Shown here: piece after piece, positions 34,580-42,978 of the stretch | Numbering within the stretch: the first letter of the stretch is position 1 | Layout: each line of letters opens with the position of its first letter | Source of the DNA: Actinomycetes bacterium | GTDB taxonomy: Bacteria; Actinomycetota; Acidimicrobiia; Acidimicrobiales; RAAP-2 | Assembly: GCA_021791615.1 (NCBI GenBank) | Contig: JAJYWG010000254.1 | Location: 7,746-71,745 of the forward strand | Reading direction: 5' to 3' | Length of the DNA stretch: 64,000 bases | The notes under the pieces: generated by a model | Databases searched by the model: none | Told to the model about the DNA's origin: nothing | Seen by the model: the letters and a program-made list of their open reading frames with translations, nothing else | Translations under genes and position numbers: made by a program

Positions 34580-34691
34580 CTCCCAGCGAGGACCTCCGAG
34601 ACGTACAGACTGGGGGCGCTGGCCCAGCCATCGAGTGGCGGGGCGACCCAGCGGACCGGCCACTCAGCCGGCGGACCAGAAGATCAGAGGC

Positions 34692-35840
34692 TCAGTCGCG
34701 GCCGAGGATGACCGTGCCGGTGGCCGAGAACCACCCGCTCGTGCCGTTGACGCAGGCCAGCCGGGCGTCGGGCACCTGGCGATCGCCACACTCGCCTCGG
34801 AGCTGGCGCACGGCTTCGATGAGCAAGAAGATCCCCCTCATCCCCGGCTGGCAGGACGACAGGCCTCCACCGTCGGTGTTCGTGGGCAGCGCGCCGCCCA
34901 CGCGGAGCTTCCCGTCCTCGACGAAGGCGCCTCCCTCCCCTTTGCCGCAGAAGCCCAGCCCCTCCAAGGTCAGCAGCACCATCGGCGTGAAGGCGTCGTA
35001 CACCTGGCACGTGTCGATGTCGTCCGGCGTCACGCCGGCGCGCTCGAAGGCGAGCTTGCCCGACCGCACGCACGGCGACTCGGTGTAGTCCTTCCACTCG
35101 CTCATCGTCACGTGGGAGATGGCCTCCCCCGTCCCGAGAACCCACACCGGAGCTTTCGCACAGTCCCGGGCGCGCTCCTCGCTCGTGAGCACCACCGCCC
35201 CCCCGCCATCGGATCGGATGCAGCAGTGGGACTTGGTGAGCGGGTCCCAGATGGGCGGCTCGGCGAGCACGTCGTCGACCGTGAGCGGTTCGCGGTAGTA
35301 GGCGTCGGGGTTCAGCCCGGCGTTGTAGCGGGCTGACACTGCGACTTCGGCCAGTTGGGCCATCGTCGTGCCGAACTCGTGCATGTGCCGGCGCGCCGCC
35401 ATGGCGTAGTGGGAGCCGACCGGGTGACCGAACGGCGCGGCGAACTGCGCCGGCCCGCGGGTTCCGAAGCTCAAGTTGGCCATCCGGAGCTTCTTCTTGA
35501 GATCGGCACGCTGGGTGGAGCCGTAGGTGAGGACCACCACTTCGGCCAGACCCTGGGCGATCGCCGCGGCCGCATGCTCGACCATGAACTCCCAGATGCT
35601 CCCGCCGTGCCCGGTGGAGTCCGCCCAGTTCGGACGGATCCCGAGATACTCGGCCAGCTCGATCGGGGGCAACGCCCCGGTGTTGTGGGACATGAAGCCG
35701 TCGACCTCGGAGCGGTCGATGCCTGCGTCAGCCAGCGCTCGGGTCGTCCCCTGGTAATTGAGCTGGAACGCCGTCTTGTCGTCGACCCGCCCGCAGTCCG
35801 ACGTCGACGCGCCGACGATCGCGACTCGCCGAGCCGCCAT
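34692..35840 (-). CDS. Thiolase-like protein (SCP2/lipid-transfer type)
   Basis: 382 residues, the same length and layout as the protein at 7916 and a likely paralogue: VAIVGASTSDCGR at the start, ADAGIDRSEVDGFM, CQVYDAFTPMVLLTLEGLGF and GALPTNTDGGGLSSCQPG. The active-site cysteine loop of true thiolases is not conserved (GHGGSIWEFMVEHAA instead), so a thiolase reaction is doubtful. Retro-aldol cleavage or CoA-ester binding is more likely. The ATG follows the SDR stop by one base, so both are on one mRNA. Confidence 0.87.
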   Translation of the reverse strand: MAARRVAIVGASTSDCGRVDDKTAFQLNYQGTTRALADAGIDRSEVDGFMSHNTGALPPIELAEYLGIRPNWADSTGHGGSIWEFMVEHAAAAIAQGLAEVVVLTYGSTQRADLKKKLRMANLSFGTRGPAQFAAPFGHPVGSHYAMAARRHMHEFGTTMAQLAEVAVSARYNAGLNPDAYYREPLTVDDVLAEPPIWDPLTKSHCCIRSDGGGAVVLTSEERARDCAKAPVWVLGTGEAISHVTMSEWKDYTESPCVRSGKLAFERAGVTPDDIDTCQVYDAFTPMVLLTLEGLGFCGKGEGGAFVEDGKLRVGGALPTNTDGGGLSSCQPGMRGIFLLIEAVRQLRGECGDRQVPDARLACVNGTSGWFSATGTVILGRD

Positions 35841-35841
35841 C

Positions 35842-36765
35842 TCAGCCGCCCCCCATCTTGAGCCCGGGATGCCGGGAGTGGAAGACGTGGGCGTTCACCT
35901 CTGGCCCGATGGACGCCGGGTCCCACTTCTCCTCACCCTTGGGATTGTCGACGGCCGCCCCCAATCGCCACGGCTCGTAGTGGGCGATGTTCGCCCCGAC
36001 CGCCCGGAACACCTGTCCGGTGACGTGGAGCGCCTGGTCCGAGGCCAGCCACGCCACCATCGGCGCCGAATTCTGGGGGTTCAGACGGCTGTACTCGCTG
36101 TACGCGTCGGGTTCTTTGATCTCGACGTCTTTGAGCACTCCGCCGGTCAAGCGGGTGACTCCCCCGGGTGCGATCGCGTTGGCCCTGACCCCGTAGCGCG
36201 AGCCCTCCAAGCTCGTGATCACCGTGAGCGCGGCGATCCCGGCCTTGGCCGCGCCGTAGTTGGCCTGCCCGACGTTCCCCTGGAGGCCGGCCGACGACAC
36301 CGTGTTCACGATGGCGGCCCGGACCTGCTCGCCGTCCTTGGTGCGCTGGCGCCAGCGGACACATGCGTGATGGGTGGTGACGAACGTTCCTTTCAGGTGC
36401 ACTCGCACCACGGCGTCGAAGTCCGCCTCGGTCATCGAGACGATCATCCGGTCGCGGATGATGCCGGCATTGTTGACGAGGACATCGTGGCCGCCGAACG
36501 CGTCGTACGCCTGAGCCACCAAGCGCTCGGCCCCTTCCCAGTCCGCCACGTCGTCGTAGTTGGCCACCGCCTGCCCGCCGGCCCGCGTGATGATCTCGAC
36601 CACCTCGTCGGCCGGACGCCGGTCGGCGCCTTCCCCGGACTCGGTGCCCCCGACGTCGTTCACCACGACTTTCGCCCCTTGGGAGGCCAGCTCGAGGGCT
36701 TCACCCCTCCCGATGCCGTGCCCGGCCCCGGTCACGATCGCCACCTTGCCTTCGAGTACGCCCAT
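35842..36765 (-). CDS. Short-chain dehydrogenase (3-hydroxyacyl-CoA dehydrogenase-like)
   Basis: 307 residues, ATG at 36765 after GAGGGGGG. The cofactor motif TGAGHGIGR is at 12-20, NNAG at 98-101, and the catalytic S158, Y170 and K174 are present. The segment VVNDVGG with ADEVVEIITRAGG resembles the dehydrogenase part of peroxisomal multifunctional enzyme 2, which oxidises (3R)-hydroxyacyl-CoA. An actinobacterial 17-beta-HSD4-like role on bulky acyl-CoAs fits the neighbours. The promoter region carries a perfect TGACA-N4-TGTCA palindrome. Confidence 0.9.
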   Translation of the reverse strand: MGVLEGKVAIVTGAGHGIGRGEALELASQGAKVVVNDVGGTESGEGADRRPADEVVEIITRAGGQAVANYDDVADWEGAERLVAQAYDAFGGHDVLVNNAGIIRDRMIVSMTEADFDAVVRVHLKGTFVTTHHACVRWRQRTKDGEQVRAAIVNTVSSAGLQGNVGQANYGAAKAGIAALTVITSLEGSRYGVRANAIAPGGVTRLTGGVLKDVEIKEPDAYSEYSRLNPQNSAPMVAWLASDQALHVTGQVFRAVGANIAHYEPWRLGAAVDNPKGEEKWDPASIGPEVNAHVFHSRHPGLKMGGG

Positions 36766-36787
36766 TCGCCCCCCTCGGGATCGACAC

Positions 36788-36809
36788 TGACACTGATGTC
36801 AGATACGGT
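36788..36809. promoter_or_regulatory. Perfect TGACA-N4-TGTCA operator between divergent SDR and acyl-CoA synthetase genes
   Basis: CTGACACTGATGTCAG (36787-36802) has perfect 6-base arms. On the minus strand TACCGT (36809-36804) lies directly upstream, so the site sits at the start of the SDR transcript. It is 105 bases from the divergent ADP-forming synthetase and may control both. Confidence 0.68.
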
Positions 36810-36906
36810 AACGGCCGCCGGAGCGGCCCACAATTCGACCTCCGAGAAGGGGTTGCGACGAGCGGGCGACCGGTCGAGAGCGTTCGCGTGACAAGCGGGA
36901 GGAACA

Positions 36907-39108
36907 GTGCCGACCAGTGCCAAGACCAAGACGAGCCGGGACGAGCCCGTCGACGTGATGGGTCTGCCCACGACCTTGCGACCGCTGGACCTCGACACGT
37001 TCTTCCGACCGAAGTCGGTGTGCGTGGTCGGCGCCTCGGACTCCAACGCCAAGCCGAACACGGCGCTGACCGTGAAGATCACGGCGTGGGCCGAGTCCCG
37101 CGGGGCCGACATCTCCTACGTGAACCCGAACCGGCCCGTGGTCGCGGGACGACCGTGCGCGGCCACGATCGCCGACGTGGGCCGCCGCGTCGACGTGGTG
37201 GCCATCTTGGTCGGCGACCCGCTGCCCATCATCAAGGATGCGATCGCTGCCCGGGCCAAGTTCGCCATCGTCTTCGCTGCAGGGTTCTCCGAGGTCGGAG
37301 CCGAAGGCGAGGCGATGCAGGCTGAGCTCGAATCCCTCATCGCCGGGAGCGGCCTTCACGTCCTCGGGCCCAACACCAACCTCAACGCGTTCGAGCAGTT
37401 CCGTGACGACTTGCCGGGCAAGGCCATCGCCCTGGTCACCCAGAGCGGGCACCAGGGACGACCGGTCTTCCAGGGCCAGGAGATCGGCATCCGCCTCTCG
37501 CACTGGGCCCCGGTAGGCAACGAGGCCGACCTCGAGATCGCCGACTTCGTCGGGTACTTCTCCAAGCTCCGAGAGACCGGCGCTGTAGCCTGCTATGTCG
37601 AGGGCTTCAAGAACGGCCGGACGCTCCAGCTCGCTGCCGACCAGGCGGCACAGCACCGCGTGCCAATCGTGGCCGTGAAGGTCGGGCGGACGGCAGAGGG
37701 CACGAGCATGGCCAAAGCCCACACCGGGCACCTCACCGGGTCCGATGCCGTCGTCTCCGCCGCGTTCCGCCAGTACGGTGTGACCCGGGTCGACGGCTTG
37801 GACCAGCTCTTGGAAGTGGCGGCCACGCTGGCGCGGACCAAGCCTCCCTCACCCGAAGGGTTGCGCAGGCTCCGGCGCGGACGTGCCGGTCGGGTCTGCG
37901 TCTACTCGATCTCGGGGGGGACCGGTGCGCACATGGCCGATCTCGTAGCGGCAGCGGGGCTCGAGCTCCCGAAGCTCACGGCCGAGACTCAGCGCCAGCT
38001 CCACGAGTGGATCCCGCCCTACCTGAGGGTTTCCAACCCGGTCGACAACGGGGGTCCACCCGTGCGCGACTGGCGAGGACCCAAGATCATCGACGCGATC
38101 ATCGCCGACCCGAACGTGGATCTCATCTTGTGCCCGATCACCGGTGCGCTGGCCTCCATGGCCGACAAGCTGACGGCTGACCTGGTCGCCGCCGCAGCTC
38201 GCACCGACAAGCCGATGCTGGTCGTCTGGGGCTCCCCCACCGGGGACGAGGCCGCCTACAGGGAGAACCTCCTCAAGAGCGCGGTACCGACGTTCCGCAC
38301 GTTCACCAATGCCGTGATGGCCGCCAGTGCCTACTTCGAGCACCATCGATTCGTGGACGGCTACCGCTCGCCGTTCGCCCACCCGGTCCGTACCCGCACC
38401 AAGTCCTCGACGGCCGCGCAGCGTATCGTCGCACCCCGAGGGCGCCGGCGGCCCGGCGGGAGCACGTTGTCCGAGCAGGAGTCCAAAGCGCTCCTCAAGG
38501 CGTACGGGATCGCCACCCCACGAGAGCGGGTGGTGACCAGCGCGGCCGAGGCGGTCAAAGCGGCGGAGCGGGCCGGGTTCCCGGTGGTCATGAAGGTGGC
38601 CTCGGCAGACATCCCCCACAAGTCCGACCTCGGCTTGGTGGAAGTCGGCGTCCGCACCGGAGCCGAGGTCCGGCGCACGTACAGGGCCCTGCTCGATCGA
38701 GCCGGTGCTGCCGCGCCCGACGCGGCGATCGACGGCGTCCTCGTCGCCGAGCAGGCGCGAGGTATCGAGACGGTGCTCGGGCTGGCGCACGACGAGCTCT
38801 TCGGACCGGTGGTCATGTTCGGTCTGGGAGGGGTATTTGTCGAAGTGCTCCGGGACGTGACCTTCCGAGTGCCCCCGTTCCCGGCGGCCGAAGCTGCCCG
38901 GATGCTCGATGAGCTGCAAGGGGCGGCATTGCTCAGGGGGGTGCGAGGACAGCCCGCTGCCGACCGTGGCGCGCTGGTCGACGCCATCATGGCCATCCAG
39001 CACCTGGCCATGGACTTCTCCGGCGACATCGCCGAGATGGATGTGAACCCCTTGCTGGCCGGACCGTCGAAGGCGGTGGCCGCCGACGCTCTGGTCGTGA
39101 CCGCGTAA
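36907..39108 (+). CDS. ADP-forming acyl-CoA synthetase (acetyl-CoA synthetase, alpha+beta fused)
   Basis: 733 residues from a GTG at 36907 with GGGAGGA upstream. It has a CoA-binding domain (about 20-150; PKSVCVVGASD), succinyl-CoA ligase-like domains (about 165-460), and a C-terminal ATP-grasp domain (about 510-733; PVVMKVASADIPHKSD). The phosphorylated histidine is probably in KAHTGHLTGSDA. These enzymes interconvert acyl-CoA, ADP and phosphate with acid, CoA and ATP, and work outside acetate metabolism in many actinobacteria. It is divergent from the SDR gene over a shared palindrome and is probably monocistronic. Confidence 0.92.
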   Translation: MPTSAKTKTSRDEPVDVMGLPTTLRPLDLDTFFRPKSVCVVGASDSNAKPNTALTVKITAWAESRGADISYVNPNRPVVAGRPCAATIADVGRRVDVVAILVGDPLPIIKDAIAARAKFAIVFAAGFSEVGAEGEAMQAELESLIAGSGLHVLGPNTNLNAFEQFRDDLPGKAIALVTQSGHQGRPVFQGQEIGIRLSHWAPVGNEADLEIADFVGYFSKLRETGAVACYVEGFKNGRTLQLAADQAAQHRVPIVAVKVGRTAEGTSMAKAHTGHLTGSDAVVSAAFRQYGVTRVDGLDQLLEVAATLARTKPPSPEGLRRLRRGRAGRVCVYSISGGTGAHMADLVAAAGLELPKLTAETQRQLHEWIPPYLRVSNPVDNGGPPVRDWRGPKIIDAIIADPNVDLILCPITGALASMADKLTADLVAAAARTDKPMLVVWGSPTGDEAAYRENLLKSAVPTFRTFTNAVMAASAYFEHHRFVDGYRSPFAHPVRTRTKSSTAAQRIVAPRGRRRPGGSTLSEQESKALLKAYGIATPRERVVTSAAEAVKAAERAGFPVVMKVASADIPHKSDLGLVEVGVRTGAEVRRTYRALLDRAGAAAPDAAIDGVLVAEQARGIETVLGLAHDELFGPVVMFGLGGVFVEVLRDVTFRVPPFPAAEAARMLDELQGAALLRGVRGQPAADRGALVDAIMAIQHLAMDFSGDIAEMDVNPLLAGPSKAVAADALVVTA

Positions 39109-39148
39109 CGTCGGCGCTTCCGATCCCGCACCTCGGACGCGGGCAGCT

Positions 39149-39228
39149 CGGTGGGCGGATCGGGCGGTGGACGGGTCGAGCGGTGGGCGGGTTGAGCGGT
39201 AGGCGGGTTGAGCGGTGGGCGGATTCAG
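39149..39228. repeat. 16-bp tandem repeat, five copies
   Basis: Units of CGGTGGGCGGGTTGAG type at 39149, 39165, 39181, 39197 and 39213, with one to three base changes each. It fills the gap before the enoyl-CoA hydratase gene. Confidence 0.9.
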
Positions 39229-39251
39229 CGATTCAGAAAGGAACATGGGGA

Positions 39252-40085
39252 ATGAGCGAGCCAAACGACACCGGCCAGGACGTCGTGCGTACGATCGACG
39301 ATGGCGTGGCATGGATCGTGCTGAACCGTCCGGACGCAGGGAACGCGATGACGGCGGCCATGCGGGACCAGATCTCGTCGTGGCTCGACGAGGCCTCGGC
39401 CGACCTCGCGGTGCGCGTCGTGGTCATCACCGCAGCCGGGGAGAAGGCGTTCTGCACCGGAGCCGACCTTCGCGGCGGACGAGCGGCGGCGCGGCCGCGG
39501 CCCGAAGGCGCCCCCGACAACGCGATGGGGGACGGAGCCCGGACCATTCGCCTCGGCTGGCAGCGCCTGGTGTCCGCGGTGCTCGACTGCGAGAAGCCGG
39601 TGATCGCCGGAGTCAACGGGACGGCAGCGGGTGGCGGCATGCACTTGGCACTCGCCTGCGACATGGTCGTGGCCGCCGAAGAGTCCAAGTTCATCGAGGT
39701 GTTCATCCGCCGAGGTATCGCCCCCGATGCCGGGGGGGCCTGGCTCCTGGCCCGGCTGGTGGGGATCCAGCGAGCCAAAGAGCTCTTCTTCTTCGGGGAC
39801 GACGTGCCGGCGGCCGACGCCCTGCGGATGGGTTTGGTGAACCGCGTGGTGCCGCGCAGCGAGCTGCGGACCGTGCTCGAAGAGCTGGCGGGCCGGCTGG
39901 CCAAAGGGCCGACCAAGGCCATCGGCGTGGCCAAGTGGCTCACCAACCGCGCCCTGGACGTAGACCGGTCCACCGCACTGGCCGACGAAGCCATGGCCCA
40001 AGAGCTGATCACCCACACCGAAGACTCCCGGGAAGGGATCACCAGCTTCGTCGAGCGCCGCCCTGCTGAATTCAAGGGTTGGTGA
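39252..40085 (+). CDS. Enoyl-CoA hydratase/isomerase family protein
   Basis: 277 residues, ATG at 39252 preceded by AAAGGAACATGGGGA. Crotonase motifs: WIVLNRPDAGNAMT, FCTGADLRGG, NGTAAGGGMHLALACDMVVA and FIEVFIRRGIAPDAGGAWLL. The first catalytic glutamate position is occupied by H in GGMHLALACD, while the second region keeps an E (FIEVFIRRG). It may be an isomerase or hydratase variant. It stands alone, with a 16-bp tandem repeat upstream and an apparently gene-free stretch downstream. Confidence 0.88.
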   Translation: MSEPNDTGQDVVRTIDDGVAWIVLNRPDAGNAMTAAMRDQISSWLDEASADLAVRVVVITAAGEKAFCTGADLRGGRAAARPRPEGAPDNAMGDGARTIRLGWQRLVSAVLDCEKPVIAGVNGTAAGGGMHLALACDMVVAAEESKFIEVFIRRGIAPDAGGAWLLARLVGIQRAKELFFFGDDVPAADALRMGLVNRVVPRSELRTVLEELAGRLAKGPTKAIGVAKWLTNRALDVDRSTALADEAMAQELITHTEDSREGITSFVERRPAEFKGW

Positions 40086-40440
40086 GGACACCAAAACCGG
40101 TACGACCAGCGCCACTCCTCCCCACGGGCGCCGTCCACCCCGTCCGCTGCGGCGCCGTGCGATCCTCACGCTGGCATGTGGCGGCGGCTCCGGACTTGTG
40201 CGGCGCCCGGTGCAGCCGAGAAGGCCGTGCTCACGAAAGAAGGGTGCGAAACGAACCGGCAGTTCGCGAGCCGAGTGGCGTGGGCACGGATCGGGCGACA
40301 GGCGCACTTCTGCCCTAGACTGAGGTCAGGTGGGGGGCACCGATAAAAGTCTGAAGTTCCACATGCCCTGGCTCGACGGTGCCGCAAGGTGAGGGCGCAA
40401 GGCAAGACGACCAGCCGGTCGCTTGCTAAAGGGGGGAGTG
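40086..40440. other. 355-base stretch without a recognisable gene
   Basis: I see no credible gene on either strand. A TAGACT at 40316-40321 could be a -10 box for the small ORF at 40441. Positions about 40341-40370 (ATAAAAGTCTGAAGTTCCAC) are unusually AT-rich and could be a fragment of a mobile element end, but no inverted repeat was found. Confidence 0.4.
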
Positions 40441-40614
40441 ATGCGCCGATCTCGTGGAACCGCGGGCTGGCTGCCGTGGATGTGCGTGGCGGTCTCGGCG
40501 GTGATGGTGGCAATGTCTGCGTCTGCGTCGGCAATTGCCGCCCCTGCTGCCGCGGCAGGGTCGCCCGGCGCTACATGTCCACCGAGTCCCTCACCAAGGC
40601 CCGCATGCACCTGA
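40441..40614 (+). CDS. Small putative secreted peptide or truncated secreted protein
   Basis: 57 residues, ATG at 40441 with a strong AAAGGGGGGAG upstream. A basic MRRSRGT start is followed by a hydrophobic stretch and an Ala-rich SASASAIAAPAAAAG cleavage region, i.e. a signal peptide, then only about 20 residues ending in PSPSPRPACT. A different frame stays open after about 40560 to 40904, so this may be the start of a longer secreted protein broken by a frameshift. I do not recognise the downstream sequence. No gene is otherwise seen to 40899. Confidence 0.45.
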   Translation: MRRSRGTAGWLPWMCVAVSAVMVAMSASASAIAAPAAAAGSPGATCPPSPSPRPACT

Positions 40615-40899
40615 TCGCCGGCGAAGTCGCTGGAGGCGAGGAGGTGACGACTGCCGAACTCGACGTAGCCAGTTGGCCAATCAACACGATTGGTGCGGTG
40701 GTCGTCTTGCACCACTCGTCTGGACTTGACCCCATGACCGAACCGGCGACCTTCGGGCGTGGTGCTACAGAACGGCGTACCACAACGACGACCCTCACTG
40801 CCGGAGCCGCAGCGCAGAAGGACACCTCGGGTGGTCGAGAGGAGTCGGCGGATCGTGGTGCCGGCTGGAGCAAACGTGGCAGGAATATCGACGATCCGC

Positions 40900-40905
40900 T
40901 ATAGT
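40900..40905 (+). promoter_or_regulatory. -10 box of the toxin-antitoxin operon
   Basis: TATAGT followed by seven bases and the ATG at 40913, so the antitoxin message is leaderless. The XRE domain of the product probably binds this region, although no clear palindrome was seen. Confidence 0.55.
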
Positions 40906-40912
40906 TTTGGTC

Positions 40913-41422
40913 ATGGAGGCCGCCGGTATGCTTCTCCGCACGGCTCGACGGCGAGTTGGTCTGTCCCAAGCGGAGTTGGCTCGCCGGGCTGGCCTGACGC
41001 AAAGCGTCATCAGCGCCTATGAGTCCGGCGCTCGGCAGCCCTCGTTGCCCACCCTCGCCCGTCTCATCGAGGCAACCGGCTCCGACCTCGAGGTCCGTGT
41101 CTGCTCTGCGCTCGATGTCCAAAGCATCGACGGTCCGCTCGCCCGAAGGGTCAGAGAGCACCGTCGGGAGATTGTGGCGCTCCTTGAAAGTCACGGGTTG
41201 ACCAACCCACGCCTTTTCGGTAGCGCCGCACGTGGAGACGACAAGCCCGGCAGCGATATCGACCTGCTCGTTGACGTCCCCGCCAAGGTCGGTCTCCTCG
41301 GTTTGGCCCGTTGCCAAGCCCGACTCGAAGCCCTGCTGAACGCCCCCGTCGATCTGGTTCCCTCCGGGGACCTCAAAGTAAGTCTCGTCGGAGATGTGCT
41401 CGCCGAGGCCGTCGCTCTGTGA
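40913..41422 (+). CDS. MntA-type antitoxin: XRE helix-turn-helix fused to a nucleotidyltransferase
   Basis: 169 residues. An N-terminal XRE DNA-binding domain (about 6-62; LSQAELARRAG, SVISAYESGARQPSL) is joined to a minimal nucleotidyltransferase domain. The latter has GSAARGDDKPGSDID at 103-117, the GS-x10-DxD active site. In MntA/HepT systems the nucleotidyltransferase adds AMP to the toxin's RX4HXY tyrosine and silences it. The XRE fusion would add autoregulation in the same chain. The stop overlaps the toxin start as GTGA. Confidence 0.88.
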   Translation: MEAAGMLLRTARRRVGLSQAELARRAGLTQSVISAYESGARQPSLPTLARLIEATGSDLEVRVCSALDVQSIDGPLARRVREHRREIVALLESHGLTNPRLFGSAARGDDKPGSDIDLLVDVPAKVGLLGLARCQARLEALLNAPVDLVPSGDLKVSLVGDVLAEAVAL

Positions 41423-41754
41423 GCCGACGCGACTATCAACGCCTGGAAGACATCCTGGTTGCCATCGACACGATCGCCATTCACCTGCAGCGTGGTGATC
41501 TCCATGATGGGCTCGTTTTCGATGCTGTACGCGTTCGCCTCATCGAGATCGGCGAGGCCATCAAGGCCCTACCCGCTGACCTGCTCGCGACCGAGGCGGA
41601 CCTGCCCTGGACCCAGATGGCAGGAATGCGCGACCGGCTTGCCCACCGCTACTTCGACTCCTCTCACGCTATCCTCGCTGCGACTGTGGAAGAAGACCTC
41701 CCCGTGTTGGAAGCGGCGACCCGCCGTCTCCTGCAACGTGTCGAACCCACGTGA
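41419..41754 (+). CDS. HepT-like toxin (DUF86 family, HEPN ribonuclease)
   Basis: 111 residues from a GTG at 41419 that overlaps the antitoxin stop, so translation is coupled. It is an all-helical HEPN protein: YQRLEDILVAIDTIAIHLQRGD, FDAVRVRLIEIGEAIKALP and the RX4HXY motif as R71-DRLA-H76-R-Y78. HepT cleaves RNA, and the partner AMPylates its tyrosine. The antitoxin-first order is common for this type VII toxin-antitoxin system. 41755-42013 after it holds no gene that I can see. Confidence 0.88.
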   Translation: MSRRDYQRLEDILVAIDTIAIHLQRGDLHDGLVFDAVRVRLIEIGEAIKALPADLLATEADLPWTQMAGMRDRLAHRYFDSSHAILAATVEEDLPVLEAATRRLLQRVEPT

Positions 41755-42013
41755 CAGTTCGGACGCGGAAGTTGGCAATATTGGACTCCTACCCAGCCAG
41801 TGACCGCAACGAACGACGCGCCAGAACAACGATCGTCGCTCTCGTCTCCGGAGCGCAGAACGGCACGTCGCGCATCGTCCCATTGCCTCAGGACGTGCAC
41901 GCCAATCGACAGCCCGAGGTGGCCGCGGCTGTCGAATGAGAGAAGCACCGCCTGGTCCCGTCGACTGTGAGGGGCTTGCTTTCGCGAACGCTGGGCTCTG
42001 CGCATTTCCGCCC

Positions 42014-42967
42014 TCATCCACCCGGCGTGGAAGTCGTCGAAGGGGTGGTCGTGGTCGTAGTCGTGGTCGTGCTCGTAGTCGTGGTCGTGGTCGTGGTCGA
42101 CGTGGAGGTCGACGTGGTGGTCGATCCGGAAACTGAGGTCGTCGTTCCCGGACCGGTCGTGGTGGTGGTCGATCCGGGAACTGAGGTCGCCGTTCCTGCA
42201 CCGGTCGTGGTCGAAGTGGTCGAAGTGGTCGAAGTGGTCGTGGAAGACGTGGTGGAGGTGGTCGTCGGAAGCGGAGGGAGGGTCGTTGGCGAAGGGGCAA
42301 AGAGGCTGCCTGCCGAAGTCCCACCGGTGGCCGGGCTTGATCCGAGAACTGACGACAGAGGTCGCCCGGCGAGCAACTCGAAAGCAGTGATGACGCCTAC
42401 TGCGACGACAAAGACGGCCAGCATGGACACGGCGAGCACCCACCAGTTCAAGTGGACTCCGGAGATGGCGGGTGCCCGTTCCTGAGGATGACCCTGTCCG
42501 TCTCCACTCGAGGATGGACGCCACGCCGGCCTCCGCCCGCTTCCGCGGCTCCGAGCCACCAGGCGACGTTCGGCCGTCTCTTCGACGGCCGCATCGCCAG
42601 CCACTCCTTGCGCGGCCGCATCGCCAGCCACATCCGCTTCGAGCACGGGGGACTCGTCAGTCCCGATCTCCACCTCACCGGCGGCCTCGCTGACCGCTCC
42701 TGCAGTTTCGGTGACCTCACCTGCAGCCTCGGTGGTGCCAAGACTTCGAAGGATCGACGGACGCCCTGGCACCTTGACCACCACCTGCTTCACCGCGTGG
42801 TGGGTCTTCTCGATGGACTGGGCGACCAACGCGGTTGCGGTCGTGGCCACCGCGCTCCCCAGGGCCACCCCGATGATCGTGCCCTTCTCTCCGAACAACG
42901 ACGCCGCCACCGCTGCCAGGATGGCCCCGGCCGCTGATGCCGCGATCTGCTTGGGACTGAGCTTCAC
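42014..42967 (-). CDS. Membrane protein with long Thr/Ser-rich C-terminal tail
   Basis: 317 residues, ATG at 42967. The N-terminal 55 residues are hydrophobic and Gly/Ala-rich (GTIIGVALGSAVATTATALV), followed by an acidic/basic linker. One membrane segment lies at about 175-197 (WWVLAVSMLAVFVVAVGVITA). About 100 residues of Thr/Ser/Pro repeats then follow to the end, probably outside the cell and possibly glycosylated. The tail is encoded by a low-complexity stretch at about 42030-42250. I do not recognise a family; it could be a wall-spanning or surface protein. It is followed on the same strand by the frameshifted epimerase. Confidence 0.75.
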   Translation of the reverse strand: MKLSPKQIAASAAGAILAAVAASLFGEKGTIIGVALGSAVATTATALVAQSIEKTHHAVKQVVVKVPGRPSILRSLGTTEAAGEVTETAGAVSEAAGEVEIGTDESPVLEADVAGDAAAQGVAGDAAVEETAERRLVARSRGSGRRPAWRPSSSGDGQGHPQERAPAISGVHLNWWVLAVSMLAVFVVAVGVITAFELLAGRPLSSVLGSSPATGGTSAGSLFAPSPTTLPPLPTTTSTTSSTTTSTTSTTSTTTGAGTATSVPGSTTTTTGPGTTTSVSGSTTTSTSTSTTTTTTTTSTTTTTTTTTPSTTSTPGG

Positions 42968-42978
42968 CGCCTGACCGT

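Noticed and set aside
37849..39312. 487-codon minus-strand frame opposite the ADP-forming acyl-CoA synthetase
   Set aside because: The plus-strand protein has complete CoA-binding and ATP-grasp domains; the antisense text has none.
41967..42485. Val/Glu-rich plus-strand ORF with long valine runs
   Set aside because: It is the reverse complement of the Thr-rich tail of the membrane protein at 42014-42967, which has a proper N-terminus and membrane segment.
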